Positions 1 to 12,140 of a stretch of 64,000 bases of DNA are shown here, piece after piece (position 1 is the stretch's first letter; each line of letters opens with the position of its first letter). The stretch is from Trema orientale (Eukaryota; Streptophyta; Magnoliopsida; Rosales; Cannabaceae), in the NCBI GenBank assembly GCA_002914845.1, contig JXTC01000288.1, forward strand, positions 140,626 to 204,625, written 5' to 3'. A model generated the notes under the pieces. The model did no database searches. It saw only the letters and a list, made by a program, of their open reading frames with translations, and had not been told where the DNA came from. Position numbers and translations under genes: made by a program.

Positions 1-122
1 TACAAAGCTGTAATTATAGTTTTATTACATATTATAGGCTGAGGTGGACCAAGCTGAGTAGTGACTACTGAGAATATGTAAGGTAGTAACTAGCAAGCAG
101 TTGATCATGATTCATGAACGCT

Positions 123-738
123 TCATGGAGGAGGTGGTCCGAATGGGCCTGGGGGTCCAGGAGGCCCAGGTGGGCCTAATGGACCTCCTCCGAAACAATC
201 TTGTAGCAACCAGCAACAGCACAAGAAGCTCAAGCTGTCAAACAAAGCGAGTAAAGATCAGAAATAAAATTAAAAAAAAAAAAAAAAGAACAAGAAGAAG
301 AAGAAAGCAAATAAAACCAGGATTAACTATAAAGCTTAAAAATGATGAGGAAGTCGTGGATTAAAACAATTTACTAAAATAAAGACACTAAAATGATCAA
401 AATATAAGTATCTCGTGCTACAAGTTGTACACGTTAGTTTTTCTTCTATTCTAATTAGGTTTTGTTTCAAGTTTTGGTCAAGAGTGTGTAATATGTATGT
501 ATAAAGAAGTTCGTTCATGAACTCTACTAATATTTTGTATTGCCCATTGAGGGGGAAAAAAAAATGAGAAAGACACAAAAATTTCATAAATCGTCCATTT
601 GGAATTTAATTGGCAAGAAATTAAATATGGCTGAAAAATTTTATACCAAGAACTGATAACGTCGCAAATGCCCCCAAAGAATCCGAGTGGTCCGGGTGGA
701 CCCCAACCGGGTGGTCCACCGGGTCCTCCTGGTCCCAT
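123..738 (-). CDS. Small Gly/Pro/Cys-rich protein, 2 exons, 67 aa
   Basis: Exons are 738..647 and 234..123, minus strand. The intron (646..235) has a GT donor and AG acceptor and splits a Cys codon (TG|C). Exon 1 encodes a Gly/Pro/Trp-rich start (MGPGGPGGPPGWGPP) followed by FFGGICDVISS; exon 2 continues with a cysteine cluster and LCCCWLLQDCFGGG, then a Pro/Gly tail ending in FGPPPP before TGA. The hydrophobic Cys-rich core between two Gly/Pro arms resembles a family of very short plant proteins with a CCCWLLQDCFG-type core, recalled without a database check. Their function is unknown to me; membrane association through the Cys-rich core is inference. The reading frame, splice sites and stop all agree. 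The Gly/Pro-rich plus-strand frame at 101-364 is its antisense shadow. Confidence 0.8.
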
Positions 739-1584
739 CGCTAGTTATTAGCTTTTCTCTTCAACAAAAAACACCAACACGTACACTACGATCAAACAAG
801 GGCTCTCATGACAAGTCACAAGCTTGAGAATAATTTGCTCAATGTGTAATGATATGTTGTTTAAGCTTTGCCAATTGGGAACTTTATACTAGCAAGTTGG
901 AGGGGCTTAGTAGAGGAATTTCAAAAGAGAGAATCGCTTACACTAGAAGTATCCGTCTACCCTTTTCTCACTTTAACCTAATTCTCAACTCTCATCTCCA
1001 ATTTGAATATTTGTTTCAATACTTTTTACCTAACCTTCTTCAAGCTACCATTCAAAGATTCTAGTTTCTTATCGATCTAGAGGTGCCATTTCATTATTTT
1101 TCTCCAATGTTTCCTATAAGAACGTGTTACGTTGCATGTCTAGTAACTAACATCTACTGTAGGTTGATCAATCGCCATTTGTTTAATACAAACTTGAAGC
1201 TTTTGATCATGTATGTGTTATGGGCCTCAAACCAATGAACGACCGCCACCTAGAGTTGTGAAGGAACGAGAGTTGAGAGCGGTCTATTTTTATAATGTTT
1301 CGAACAAAAAATGATTTTACCATATGTTGTGCTGCTTGTGCACTATTTAAACACTGCTTGCAGAAGAAATAGCCCCGAAATAACGTGGATCGAGATGCGA
1401 CCATCTTGGTCGAATCACGTGGAGCAAGAACGAACTCTACATTTCCCAAAATATCCATTTAGATTTTTGGGATAAACCAGGGTCAAATCTCACCGACCAA
1501 AAGAGATTTGACCCGCCGAATATACAGATAATGATATTTTAATGTAAAAAGAACCACAGCTCTTGCCTTAATTAAAAAAAAAAT

Positions 1585-1687
1585 GGAGAAAGGGTTAGAC
1601 TCTGTTGTATCAAGAACATTAAAAGAAATATTAAAAAACGGAGGAAGGGTTAGACACTGTTGTATCAAGAACATTCAAAGAAATAAT
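1585..1687. repeat. Direct tandem duplication, 55-bp period
   Basis: Two copies of about 48 bp (1585-1632 and 1640-1687), sharing GGGTTAGAC and GTTGTATCAAGAACATT with a few mismatches, lie in the interval between the small Cys-rich gene and HASTY. I see no gene in 739-2334; this duplication is its only clear structure. Confidence 0.7.
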
Positions 1688-2334
1688 AGTCTTAGTGGAT
1701 GTAGGATTTCTCGCTCGAAGAGCTGAACTTTAAAAATCCTTTATTCTTGTGTCTATCATTTGATTTCTATCATTTCTTAATCCCGTTGTTGGACCAACTC
1801 TTGGTGCCAACACCATAGAACCATATTCCTTCATAAAATCCAGAAAATGTAACGAAAAATAAAAAATTCAGACAGATTTCTTTTGATAAGTCTCATTATT
1901 TCCATTTTTTCCCCAAATGATATGATATAGATTACAGCAGCAGAAGATCATTGATAAAAGCCTCGAGCAACTAAAATAGAAAAATAAAAAACCTGTGATG
2001 GCATCTAAATCTAGGTTTAATCTGCCACTGTTTGGAAAAAAAAAAATTACAATCTATACAAAGACGAATATCAATGTTACAAACTCATTCTCCATGGTAA
2101 TTAACTAAGTTAAGGGAGCCTATCGTAACATTTTTTGTACATGTGATAGTCTATTGAATGTGGTGTCTGCCGCCTCTATGTAAGGGAATCCATTCATAAC
2201 CTCATAATACCTAAAGGAGGGAACCAAAAAAAGGGACGAAGAAGAAGAAGACGCCTCGCCGAGTATAATAGCCAAAACATACTTTTGCTTCTTTAGGTTG
2301 ATCTCATTTCTGTACAGTAAATCAGAAAAATTCA

Positions 2335-5300
2335 TTACAATATGACTGCCAGTCCAACTGTGTCCCCTTCATCTGCGCTGGTTTCGGCCACATTGGTCGC
2401 TCCGCGGGGCCTCACTGAAAGAAAAATGCAAACAGGCTAGTTAATACATACACAATTTGGCTGGCTATTTCAATAACACTGACCATGAAAACCCATCAAG
2501 TAAATGGAACAGAAAGCTTAAGTACAGCTTAGAAGAAAGAACACTACTACAAGAAGCGAAAAAAAGAACAAGGTTGTGTGAGAAAACAACGACGTGGAAG
2601 TGCTTACTCGATACATTGGTGATAACATTTACACTTTTCTGACCGGCAAGCGCTCTTAACTTGTTTCCAGTAGCTAATAAGAGCAAGCTTTTCATATGTT
2701 GTTTTTGTTCTTTACTACTAGATGTCTTTGTCAAAGCCTCCTCAAATGCAAGCAAATCATTGTGTGTGATTGAAGGGAGTGAAAGCAAAACCTGGGACAT
2801 TCAAAAGAGGCACATATTCGATTAACAATTGTTTAGATGATCCTCTAAAGTAGCTAAAATTCACGTAGTGTAAGCCCAACATATTGAGAACGATGAAGGA
2901 ACGCAACGAACCTGCCTCGGGGCTGGATCTCTTTCACAAAGATAGATGAAAATTTCACGACTGAGACCAACAAGATCAGCACTGATAATTGCATTTGACT
3001 CGAGTGCTAACCCTTGAATGATTGCAGAAAAAAGGTCCTTCGCAACAAATTCTCGGAGTTGCACATTATTTGTTAATATAGCTAGATGAACCAAAACGGC
3101 ACAAAAGGAAGAAACTTTGGTAACTGCTTCACCATCTGTCCACGTAAAAGCTTCTAGACAAATCTGCAATGCTGGAAGGGCCACATCTTTGTGCTTCAAA
3201 AGGAAACTGCAACCAGTGCACATTTTGGGGGAAAAAATTAGATCAAAGTGAATAAATACAAATCAGTGTAGTGAAAATAGTCCTGTAAATCCACAGCTAT
3301 AATTTCTTCTAATAAGAATTGCACACCACACATACCCAACCATAGAGCTTGATGTAAATGCACCCAAGTCTTTGAGTGCAGACATGTCAACACGACTGAC
3401 ATGTCCAGAGTGCTCCAAGGAAGGCATCCCAGTATTTAGCTGTGGTGAAGCCATAACAGAGAGGAGCAAACAAATCTCCCGAGTTAGATCTCTGAGTAGC
3501 TTTTCCTCCATTACTTCCACTTTCAAGTCAGACCCAGCAACTATGCCAAGGGCATCTGGAACCTTCACTCTACCTTCACGTAGAATACTAGACCAAGAGC
3601 AGTTAAGAGCCTGCTGAGAATGTAGAAATAAAGGATGCAAAAGCTTTTCCAACCATAAATCCCACATATCCGGAGGACAATTTTTAACCAAAGGAATAAA
3701 AACTGAATGAATAAGCTGCCTCATATGCCTGAACTCCATAGTGTGTATGTTCTCCACCAGGGCTAAAGCGACGGAATGGATATCAAAACATTTGAAAAAT
3801 GAATCCCCAATGGTAGTTGACAAGCCCAATACATTGTACCTAGAATATAATTAAACATTAAAAGATTTTGGCTTGAACCTTGAACCTTAATATGGAGTAC
3901 GCCTTCTAAATTCACAGGAAGGAGAAATATGATTTCCATTAAAAACAAGACACTACAATTTTTTTTTCTCCCAGTTATTATTATGTGGTAACAATGTCCA
4001 GTTTCTTCGTATTTTTAATTGTTCAGCAAAGAGCTTCAAAAAAAATTCCTTTTCCTTCATCTGTTAGAAAGTCTCTTGCTATTTTTATGTTCAAACTTCT
4101 ATGAATAAGCCAACGAACAAAAAGAAGGAATAAATATGCGTTCGAAACAACAAAGTCCAAACCTTAAAACCAACCAAAGACGTGCATACATACCCACTGT
4201 CCCTGATGCCTTTCAACCAATTTCGTATATCAGTTTCATTTGTCTCTGTGAATCCTTCCTTAGTCGTGCTGATCTGAGATCCATCACTGAAAGCTAACCC
4301 AGTCTTTGATAATTTAGGGTTTCCTTCCCCAAGAAGACTGAATCTCTCAACATCGCCCATTGTCATGGCAGCCTTTACTTCTACAGGTAGATTTTGAAAT
4401 ACAGATGGGGACCAAAGGGAGTGTATAGCACGGAGCAGCTGCACATCAAAATTGTCAAACCCATTTACCCCAAAATGTACCATTTTAAAATAAAAGCAGG
4501 ACATTAAACATGGCTAATTAGAGGAAAAACATGCATACCTTTAAAAGAGGTGGCAGCATCCATGATAGATGAGAGGCCATTGGATGCAAGAGAGACGAAC
4601 TTGCTGTTTCATTTTTCTGCAAGTTTAAATGGGATTTCCTTGTTCCACTTCTCTTAAGTGCTCTCTCAAAGAAGGTCAGTGTGTGGAAAATTGACCACAT
4701 AATTGGTGTCTCAAAGCACAACCGAACTAGGCCTAATGGTTCCGACAAATAGTTGTTTTGCCATTCCAGCTGCATCCATTGTTGGCTCAGGGGTTCCAGT
4801 AACCAGGCTAAAACTTCTTGTTGCTGTTGAATCCTGCATCATCGATATAAACTTATAAATAATAAGTTGGGAGGCAAGAGAATAATAATATAACATGTTC
4901 CCAAGTAAAAAAATATTACCCTGCAGCAGAAGCCATGATAAGAAATGCTTCCCCTAGAAGATTGTGCTCACCACGAAGCAAACGACCTTCTCTTTGTAAA
5001 TATCCCATGGTATCAGCTATGCCCTATATAAGAAAGCACATGAAATTGAATCACAAAATGATACCTCCGATGATAAGTTCGAGGCTCTTTCACTATGATA
5101 CAAATTTGGCTTCTCCATAAACTAGGAGAAAACCATGGAGAAAAACAATCACCTTCATGTGAGGCAGAACACTTTTATCAGCGGCTTTGGCAATACGAAT
5201 GAATGATGTACAAATCTGCAACCTTGCACGACGGGCACTGCTTGTAGAAGGATCCTGACAAGCAATAATAGGTTTAGGGCACACCAATTGGGACTAGCTC

Positions 5301-8300
5301 AATTGGTATGGGACTCAGGGGTCTGTGTGAGTGTGAGGGTTGGGTCATGGGTTCGAGTCCCAAGGGAGACACAATAGGTATCTTATCAAAAATAATAATA
5401 ATAATAATAATAGGTTTAGGCACATGCCAATTTAGGTTCTGTTAAATATGTTGCGAAAATCAGAGTGAGATTATACACCTTAACAAAAACAGGAAGTGAT
5501 CTTAGGAGCTCAAACAATTTATTAATAACGCTGCCAACTGCATCTGGAAAATACTTCAAAAAGGGACCCAATGCATCTAAATAATGTCCAAGTACTTCAA
5601 CAAAAGCTGGCTCAGTCCATTTCAGAGAAAGAAGTTGCTGAAGTAACCCTTCAAGAAAAGTAACTGACACTCTTTAGGAATTCAGGATTTGGAAAATACG
5701 AAACTACAGAAAGAATCTGCTAAAAACCTTCAAATATTCTGCACATTGCAAGTTGAATTTCAGAACACCCTCCCGCGAACTCATTTGACCCATCAAAAAT
5801 TGTGCTTGCAACATTTTCTAGGGCCAGTTGCATGCTTTCCATGACAGCTAATTCCTAAAAATCAGGAACGAAGCATGAATGTAAAAATTAAACCAACGTT
5901 ATTATAAAACATTAAATGACATGGGAAACTACTCAAATACAAAGATAGTAAACCAAAAAGTGAAAGTATTAGTAACCAAACCTGAGGCTGCATAGAAGAA
6001 AGAAAGAGACTTTTTATAATTGCATCAATCCTTTCAGAAACCTTAGCACCAGCTATTAGGGGTTTGTATGAAGCAATAAACTTGGCCAATTCCAACTGCG
6101 TTTAGGTTATGTATTAGTGGATTGGGGAAAAAAAAAAAATTAAAGGAACTGAAAAAAACAGGTCAAAAGGAGGCCAGTTAAGTTGTTCCTTTTGATTATT
6201 CATGGAGAATCCATAGTCTCATCTCAACTAAGACCACCACATCAATGGAATCAAAGGACTAAACAACAGAACATGAACAAAACAAAAAAAAATGTTCCAC
6301 ATGAAATCAGCTAGACCTGTAATTACTTGTAGAAATCGGCTAGACTTTTACCAACTACTTCTATATGGTCAATAAACTGCCCTATTCATGTATATAGGCA
6401 AATACTCTGATGAGAGAGAGAGTCTAGATTTGTTATTACTTGTAGAAATCAGCCAGACTTTACCACTCTTTCTATACGAAGTCAATAAAACTTCCCTATT
6501 CATGTATATGAAGAAATCAGCTAGACTTTACCACTCCCTTTATATATATATATATATGGGCACCAATCCAGTAGGTTTTTTTTTTTTTTTTCCAACCTTA
6601 CATAGGTATCGTTTTGGCCAATTAAAATTTAGCATGCACATTTTTTAATATTAAAAAATAAGAGAGAGAAATAGCATTAATGATGCACGTCTTTTCATGC
6701 ACATCATTAACGGCTAAAAAAAATACTTATACATAGGTTTTAAAAAAAAAAAAAAATCCTATTGGATTGGCAACCTATATATATATATATTTGATAACCG
6801 TGGAATCCTGGTTCGGCCCCCTCCCCGACTGATCCCACGGGGATACCTGCGTGCCTTAACGCCAGGTCCTAGGAGACAACAGAAATTAATTCAGCTACCA
6901 GGATTTGAACTTGCGAGTTGAGACGTCTATCTTAGTTAGACGTCTCATGCTACCCTCCTTGCCACTTGAACTAATGCCCTGGGGGCTACCACTCATTTTA
7001 TATGAAGTCAATAAAACTTCCCTATTCATGTATATAGGCAAATACTATGATGAGAGAGATATTCTCATAAGGAAATTTTTTTCAGAACTGATTTAAATAC
7101 AGCAGAAATGGGTAGAAGACTGAGTCCTATGTCAAAAAGAAAATATAACATCCAGTGAGTTCGTACCAGCTTTGACCGATACTGGCCAAAATCTCCTTTG
7201 CCCTCAATATCATCACTCCACAACTCTAACGACCCCATTGAAATTGCCATTGCAGGAAGAACCTTTTCTCTCTTAAGCATGCGCTGGAAAGATATATCAA
7301 GAATCGCACTACATATATCATCATTCACAAAACTTAAGATCTTTCTCTTTTCATTATCCATCTGGGTAGTACCAGAACTCACAGTCTTCGGCTTTGACAT
7401 CAAGTCTCTCATCAGTGCCTGTAAAAGCATACAAACAGTAAATAGTGAACATACAGGAGGGTATGGCATTGCTTTAGTTATTTAACCCTTTTAGCAATAA
7501 TGTCAAATTTTCATAATACCAGCCAGAAGAGCAGAGATTGAAAATGAAGCGCTAGCTTAAAATGCTGAAAGAAGCCTAGCATCTGCACGAAAATAAACAA
7601 GAAAAAAAAAAATTTAATTGTAATCTTGGACTATTTTTTCTTTTTTTATTAGTATATTTTTTCGGGCGACTCTAATAACATTTGCCGTGACTGGTATTGG
7701 TGGTACTTTTAATACCTGTTGTAAGTAAAGAGGTAGCATGGTGCTATCACCAGCAATACATTGCAAGTTTGAAGAACCCAAAGACACCATACTCTCACAT
7801 ATGCATTCAGCAAACTCAATCTCACTTTCATCAACTGTCCCGGAATTAGAGGCAGATTTGTGTAAGAATTCTTTGGAAACATTCATCAATATGAAAAAAA
7901 TATTAGTCATCGCAGAATCAAATTCAGAAGCAGAGTCATCAGTAGGTCTCTTCCTGCAAAATACAATTCAGAAATGTACTTGGCATGTTTAAAAGAAAAT
8001 AAAAGATAAGTAACGCTGAATAAAATTATGAAAAGTGAAAAATATAATGCCTACCTTGGGGAGACAAGTTTAAAAAATTCACAAGCATGAAGGCAAAAGT
8101 CAGGAGAAGAAAGTAAGAAACCACACCTGTTGAGGAGCATAAGAAAGTGAGATAGGACCAGGAATAAATAAGTGTCCGTGGTTTGAAAAATTAACCAAAA
8201 GAAACTTCTAAGAACGAATTCATACCCATTAATTATACCATATTTTGCAAGATCAGGTAATGGAGCCCATTCAGCATATGCACTGACAGCATTTAAAGTA

Positions 8301-10091
8301 GATGTTACTGTAGCTGCATGTTGTTTTGCAACATCCAATTGTTGTTTTCCTGCTTCACTTAGTGCAGCTCCAAAGTGTCTTTCAAGTAACTGCAGTACAG
8401 CCTAAACATCAAACTACTTATCAAATTTTTACTTTTATGGGAAGGTGGAGATAGAGGCATACGGTGTACAATAAAGGCAAAATTTCTGGCAAGGAATGAG
8501 TAAGACCACGTAACAATAGCCGTCGTCGATCACCTATGTCAAACGTTAATCAGAGTCAATGGCATGCTCATATATATCCATAAGAGAAAGCATATTGAAC
8601 AAATATATGCATCAACCATAACAAACACTGATATGAAGGGGTAAAAAAGAGGCATGAATTTCACAATAAACCTTCTAAATCTTCATTGTGAACCGTAATA
8701 TCTTCAGGGAGCCACCTCAGCATCATTGAGACCAACTCAGCCTGATTTGAAAAATGAAAAAAGAAAGAAAAGTGATCAACTCATACAGGCTTAAAATTAA
8801 CTAAAGTGTCGTAAAAAAGAAAAAGGAAATACTTGAATAGGACCCTTGCTGGATATGGAAACCAGAGAGGGAAACATTTCTTGCCATAGGTCCACTTCCC
8901 TTCTAATTATCTGTAACACGGAAAAAAAGATAAACTACAGTTTAAACATGATCATAATCAGATTAACATAGGTTAAGAGCATGACACGCGAACCTCAGCA
9001 ACAAGGGCTGCTGTTTGACTTTTTAGAGCCCATTCCTCACAAGGATTAGCCATATCAGACATCAACTCAACAGCAACGTTTGCGAAGTTCCGATGCTCAG
9101 TAGAGCTTAATTCCTCCCACCGTAGCCGGACTAAATGCTACAATATGACATAGATTTCACATTCATGAATTTAGACAGAACACTTCAAAAAGGGGATATT
9201 ATATTATTTGACAACTTGAGCTGATTTATTACAATGCCATTGACTAGGTTTTTAGCAACTTTACTGATTTTAAACTATTTGAACAGTATTTTCTACATTC
9301 CTTCTAGAAATTCATTCTTTGCTTTTAGTTAACTTATCCTGGTAACTAAAGTCTTCCCTTTTTCCTTTCATAAAGGAACATACCTGCAACATTTTAAATG
9401 CATGCAACCGAATTTCGGAAGACCAGTCCTTTTTCACTAAAAGAAGTGATGTGTTGGCTAAAACTCGTACATCTCCTGCTTTAATCTGCAAAGATTGAGA
9501 ACAAGGTTCAAAAGAAAAGAAAATACAAACTAGAAACAGCCAAGTCCACATGTCTATTCCAAACCAGGCGGTAAACCATGAGGAGGCCATAACCTAACAG
9601 TTCAACTGACTAATTACAAAAAAACATTCAATACCCATATCCTAGAACTCGATCACAACAACAGATAAAAACCCAATGCTGATTATTACTGTTCATGTAA
9701 CCTAACAATATTCTTCTTTAAAAAAAAAATCTCAATTTACCAATTTTAACACTATAAAAAGGATATTACAGACCCAGCGAGCAAAATCACCAATACCCAT
9801 TTAACCAAATTCAATGAACTAAAGATAACATATTCACTATAACCCAGCAGAGACTAAAAGGAAGACGAAAAAGTTGATCATTTTACCATTATTTGAAGAA
9901 ATACGAAGTTCATATATGTTTGTTTGCGTGTGTGTGTGTGTGTGTATAGATAGAAAGAGAGAGAAAGGAAAGAGTACGGATTCAAGGTAAGAGACTGCGG
10001 CTTTGCGAGCGTCGGGAGTGGAGGCCCAGTCGAGGGCTACTGCTATGGCTCGGGCCACATTGCTTGTTGTGTTGTTGGTGCTGTCTTCCAT
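2335..10091 (-). CDS. HST: HASTY, exportin-5-type karyopherin (22 exons, 1195 aa)
   Basis: Nuclear export receptor of the importin-beta superfamily; in Arabidopsis HASTY acts in miRNA biogenesis, export and movement. Minus-strand exons: 10091-9978, 9485-9384, 9137-8994, 8910-8833, 8741-8672, 8533-8463, 8389-8226, 8126-8055, 7953-7716, 7582-7520, 7418-7167, 6095-5982, 5854-5728, 5648-5479, 5254-5153, 5023-4920, 4833-4539, 4438-4194, 3839-3336, 3206-2912, 2791-2608, 2414-2335. Every junction has GT/AG and phases add up to 3588 nt including TAA. The start MEDSTNNTTSNVARAI and blocks such as GDVRVLA, SSEIRLHAFKML, FLKYFPDAVGS, LEHSGHV and FTWTDGEA match HASTY as I remember it (Arabidopsis about 1202 aa). 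The length is therefore full and no disabling change was seen. The leader at 10150-10240 is GA-rich. Introns hold two SINEs and a Micron-like MITE. Confidence 0.96.
5264..5424 (+). mobile_element. tRNA-derived SINE in HASTY intron 14, with target duplication
   Basis: The body at 5284-5405 has a pol III A box (TAGCTCAATTGG, 5295-5306) and B box (GGTTCGAGTCC, 5350-5360) with tRNA-like spacing, followed by an (AAT)n tail. It is flanked by a 19-20-bp target duplication, AATAATAGGTTTAGGGCACA at 5264-5283 and the same minus one G at 5406-5424. It is oriented opposite to HASTY and starts only 10-30 nt upstream of the acceptor of exon 15. No CCA end or complete cloverleaf is visible, so it is not a tRNA gene. 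Confidence 0.9.
6325..6540. repeat. Degenerate tandem repeats in HASTY intron 11
   Basis: Units of about 110 bp carry ACTTGTAGAAATC(A/G)GC.AGACTT, then GTCAATAAA, then CCCTATTCATGTATAT and AGGCAAATACT.TGATGAGAGAG. Full or partial units occur at about 6325-6436, 6437-6510 and 6511-6540, and another segment at 7003-7052 lies beyond the SINE insertion. The SINE therefore inserted into an already repetitive intron. Confidence 0.75.
6529..7001 (-). mobile_element. tRNA-derived SINE with TA tail, containing a nested MITE
   Basis: On the minus strand an A box (TTAGTTCAAGTGGCAAGG, complement of 6957-6974) and B box (GTTCAAATCC, complement of 6901-6910) define the tRNA-like head. The body runs from about 6986 down to 6792 and ends in a (TA)n tail. 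The tail is interrupted by the Micron-like MITE at 6558-6775. The whole composite is flanked by TACCACTCCCTTTAT (6529-6543) and TACCACTCATTTTAT (6987-7001), 13 of 15 identical, read as the SINE target duplication. A caveat is that related words also occur in the neighbouring intron repeats. Confidence 0.75.
6558..6775 (-). mobile_element. Micron-like MITE copy 1, in a TA microsatellite
   Basis: The ends read GGGCACCAATCCAGTAGG and TATTGGATTGGCAACC, inverted to each other, and each is flanked by (TA)n. The interior has the family words GATGCACGTCTTTTCATGCA and TCTCTCTTATTTTT-like sequence in inverse orientation relative to copies at 29.0 and 42.1 kb. The central AGCCGTTAGATCAT palindrome present in the other two copies is missing, an internal deletion of about 25-30 bp. 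Confidence 0.85.
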
Positions 10092-10203
10092 GGCTTCTGG
10101 GGCTTAGCCCGGTCTTGGCCTTAGCCTAGGGTTTCTTCAATTTTAAGAGACAGAGATAGAGAAGTGAGAGATTGAAAGACAGTGGGAGAGACTGAGAGCG
10201 AAG

Positions 10204-10208
<5 letters not shown>

Positions 10209-10234
<26 letters not shown>
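10209..10234. repeat. (GA)n microsatellite in the HASTY leader/promoter
   Basis: An uninterrupted GA run lies about 120-145 bp upstream of the HASTY ATG, in a purine-rich stretch (10146-10240) that probably contains the 5' leader. A role as a GAGA-type element is possible but only inferred. Confidence 0.7.
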
Positions 10235-10237
<3 letters not shown>

Positions 10238-11342
10238 AAAGAGAATTCTTTGGTATTTGTTTCAGTTTATGGGTTCAGGGCTTCAAACTCTGTCTGGGTC
10301 TTTTACTTTTGCTTATGCAAAACTCTTGAACTTGTCCTCCAAGTCCTAAGCTTGTTATTTTTTTATCGAACTTGCCCTCTAAGACTAAGCTTGTTCTTTT
10401 TCTCTCTTTTGTCACTTTTAAAAACTAAAAAGGCTTTTGCATAAATAAAAACAATTTGATAAAAAAAGTTTTTTTTTTTTTAAATTTTTTGGGAGAAAAG
10501 AGAGGAATATAGATTTTTCTTGTCCCTGAAGCTTTTGAGTCAGTCCCTTCTTGGCATGGTTTTCCAACATATTCTCCATTCCATTTTTTTATTTTTGAAA
10601 AATGCTTTCCACTTTTAAAAGACATTTTTTCTTATTGTTATTTTTAGTAATTAAATATAATTTTTTTTAATAAATTATCTTACCCGTTTAATAAAAGGCC
10701 ATTTTGTAAGATTGTCTTATGTCAATCAATTTAGTCAAGCTTTCCTTTCGATTTTTTCTTCTTCCTTCAAATTTATCTGATTTTAGATTCCACAAAATTC
10801 TCATTCAAATCTCCCACAATAAGTAGCCCAAAATTTAGGTTCCCATGTTAGCAAAAATAGTGCAACTTATCATAGACCTTTTTTTTTCCCACAAAAATAC
10901 TAAACATCACGATAAATTATCTTGTTGAATGGTATAATTATTGCATGATATGATTGTTAATGAATGGAGTGAAAAAGAATACATATCAAAATTTTGACAA
11001 ACAATATAACATTGCATCATTAAGTTATTTATTTTTATATGATAGTTGTTAAAATGTGTAACATTACTTACATTCTAGTGCCAGCATTGCCACAATTTCG
11101 AGCAAAATTGATTCTATCATGGAACAACCAAACACGCAGGAACTAGACCCTCCTTTCTTAATTCTTCCTCAGACTATTTACATTAAAATCAATAAATAAA
11201 TAAACACCTTCGAGTCTTTTCTTGGTATAGCAGATGCATAAAGACTTCCCAACCACACAATTCAGATGTGGGTGAAGCTGCTCGGTTATTTAGCATAGCT
11301 CTCCTTGCTTTTTGATAATATCATCAATATATCAACTGTCTA

Positions 11343-11344
<2 letters not shown>

Positions 11345-11385
<41 letters not shown>

Positions 11386-11515
11386 GAACCCGTAGGATCA
11401 TATATACAGGATCAAGCTCCTATGTTCTTAGAATCTCTCTCTCTCTCATTTTTTTTCCCCCTTGAACCCATAAGATCATATATACAGGATCAAGCTCCTA
11501 TGTTCTTAGAAATTT
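11345..11515. repeat. (CT)n microsatellite plus ~75-bp tandem duplication
   Basis: A 40-bp CT run (about 11345-11384) is followed by two copies of GATCATATATACAGGATCAAGC with CTCCTATGTTCTTAGAA (about 11395-11436 and 11475-11512). The downstream copy runs into a short open frame (ILRRQRQNLTAEDYKLF-like) that stops at 11626. I cannot assign that frame to any gene. The rest of 10240-12140, between HASTY and the kinase 3' end, shows no gene. Confidence 0.6.
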
Positions 11516-12140
11516 TGCGAAGACAAAGACAGAATTTAACAGCAGAAGATTACAAACTGTTTACTTCACTTGATAATAGGCTATGCAAAATCACAAATGA
11601 AGGATCACTCTACTCCCAATGCCTTTAATGAAGTGGAGACTATGATAAATGAATGTACGTCTAGAATGAAACAAGTGAATTTACAATTCCAATCTGTTAT
11701 GTGACCCAAATCCAACATTTGTAATTTAAAAGAAAAGGAAGCATGAAAGCGGCTCTCGAGCATATATTAGATCTCTTCACTATTTCATGAAGTGTCACAG
11801 TTTCCAACACCACAATCTCCAGATAAAGAATCAAGATATACATAATAGAGGCAGTGTCTTATCATCCAACAAATTGAACAAAAAGAATTTTCTTTGAGAT
11901 GGGGGAAAAGAAAAGAAGAAGAAAAAAAATAAGAAAGGAAGAACTATGAGAAGAAAAAAAAAGGGTATTGAAAAAATTTGCTTGCTTTTATCCCTGCACT
12001 TTTTGATGAAACAATTCCCGTGAGAAGCTGTGATGATTTGCTTGTTCACTGGCACCAAATACCCTGCTACTCCCGGATTAAAATCAGCAGAGCCATCCAA
12101 CAGACCATTAGAATGATTCTCAGCATATGCAGTGTAAAGT

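Noticed and set aside
101-364. Plus-strand Gly/Pro-rich open frame
   Set aside because: It is the antisense of exon 2 of the minus-strand Cys-rich gene, whose splice sites and frame are better supported.
5284-5400. Possible tRNA gene
   Set aside because: A and B boxes are present but no complete cloverleaf or acceptor stem. The AAT tail and target duplication identify a SINE.
11305-11628. 107-codon plus-strand frame
   Set aside because: Its first part is the CT microsatellite and a tandem duplication. The remaining 40 codons match nothing I recognise and have no splice context.
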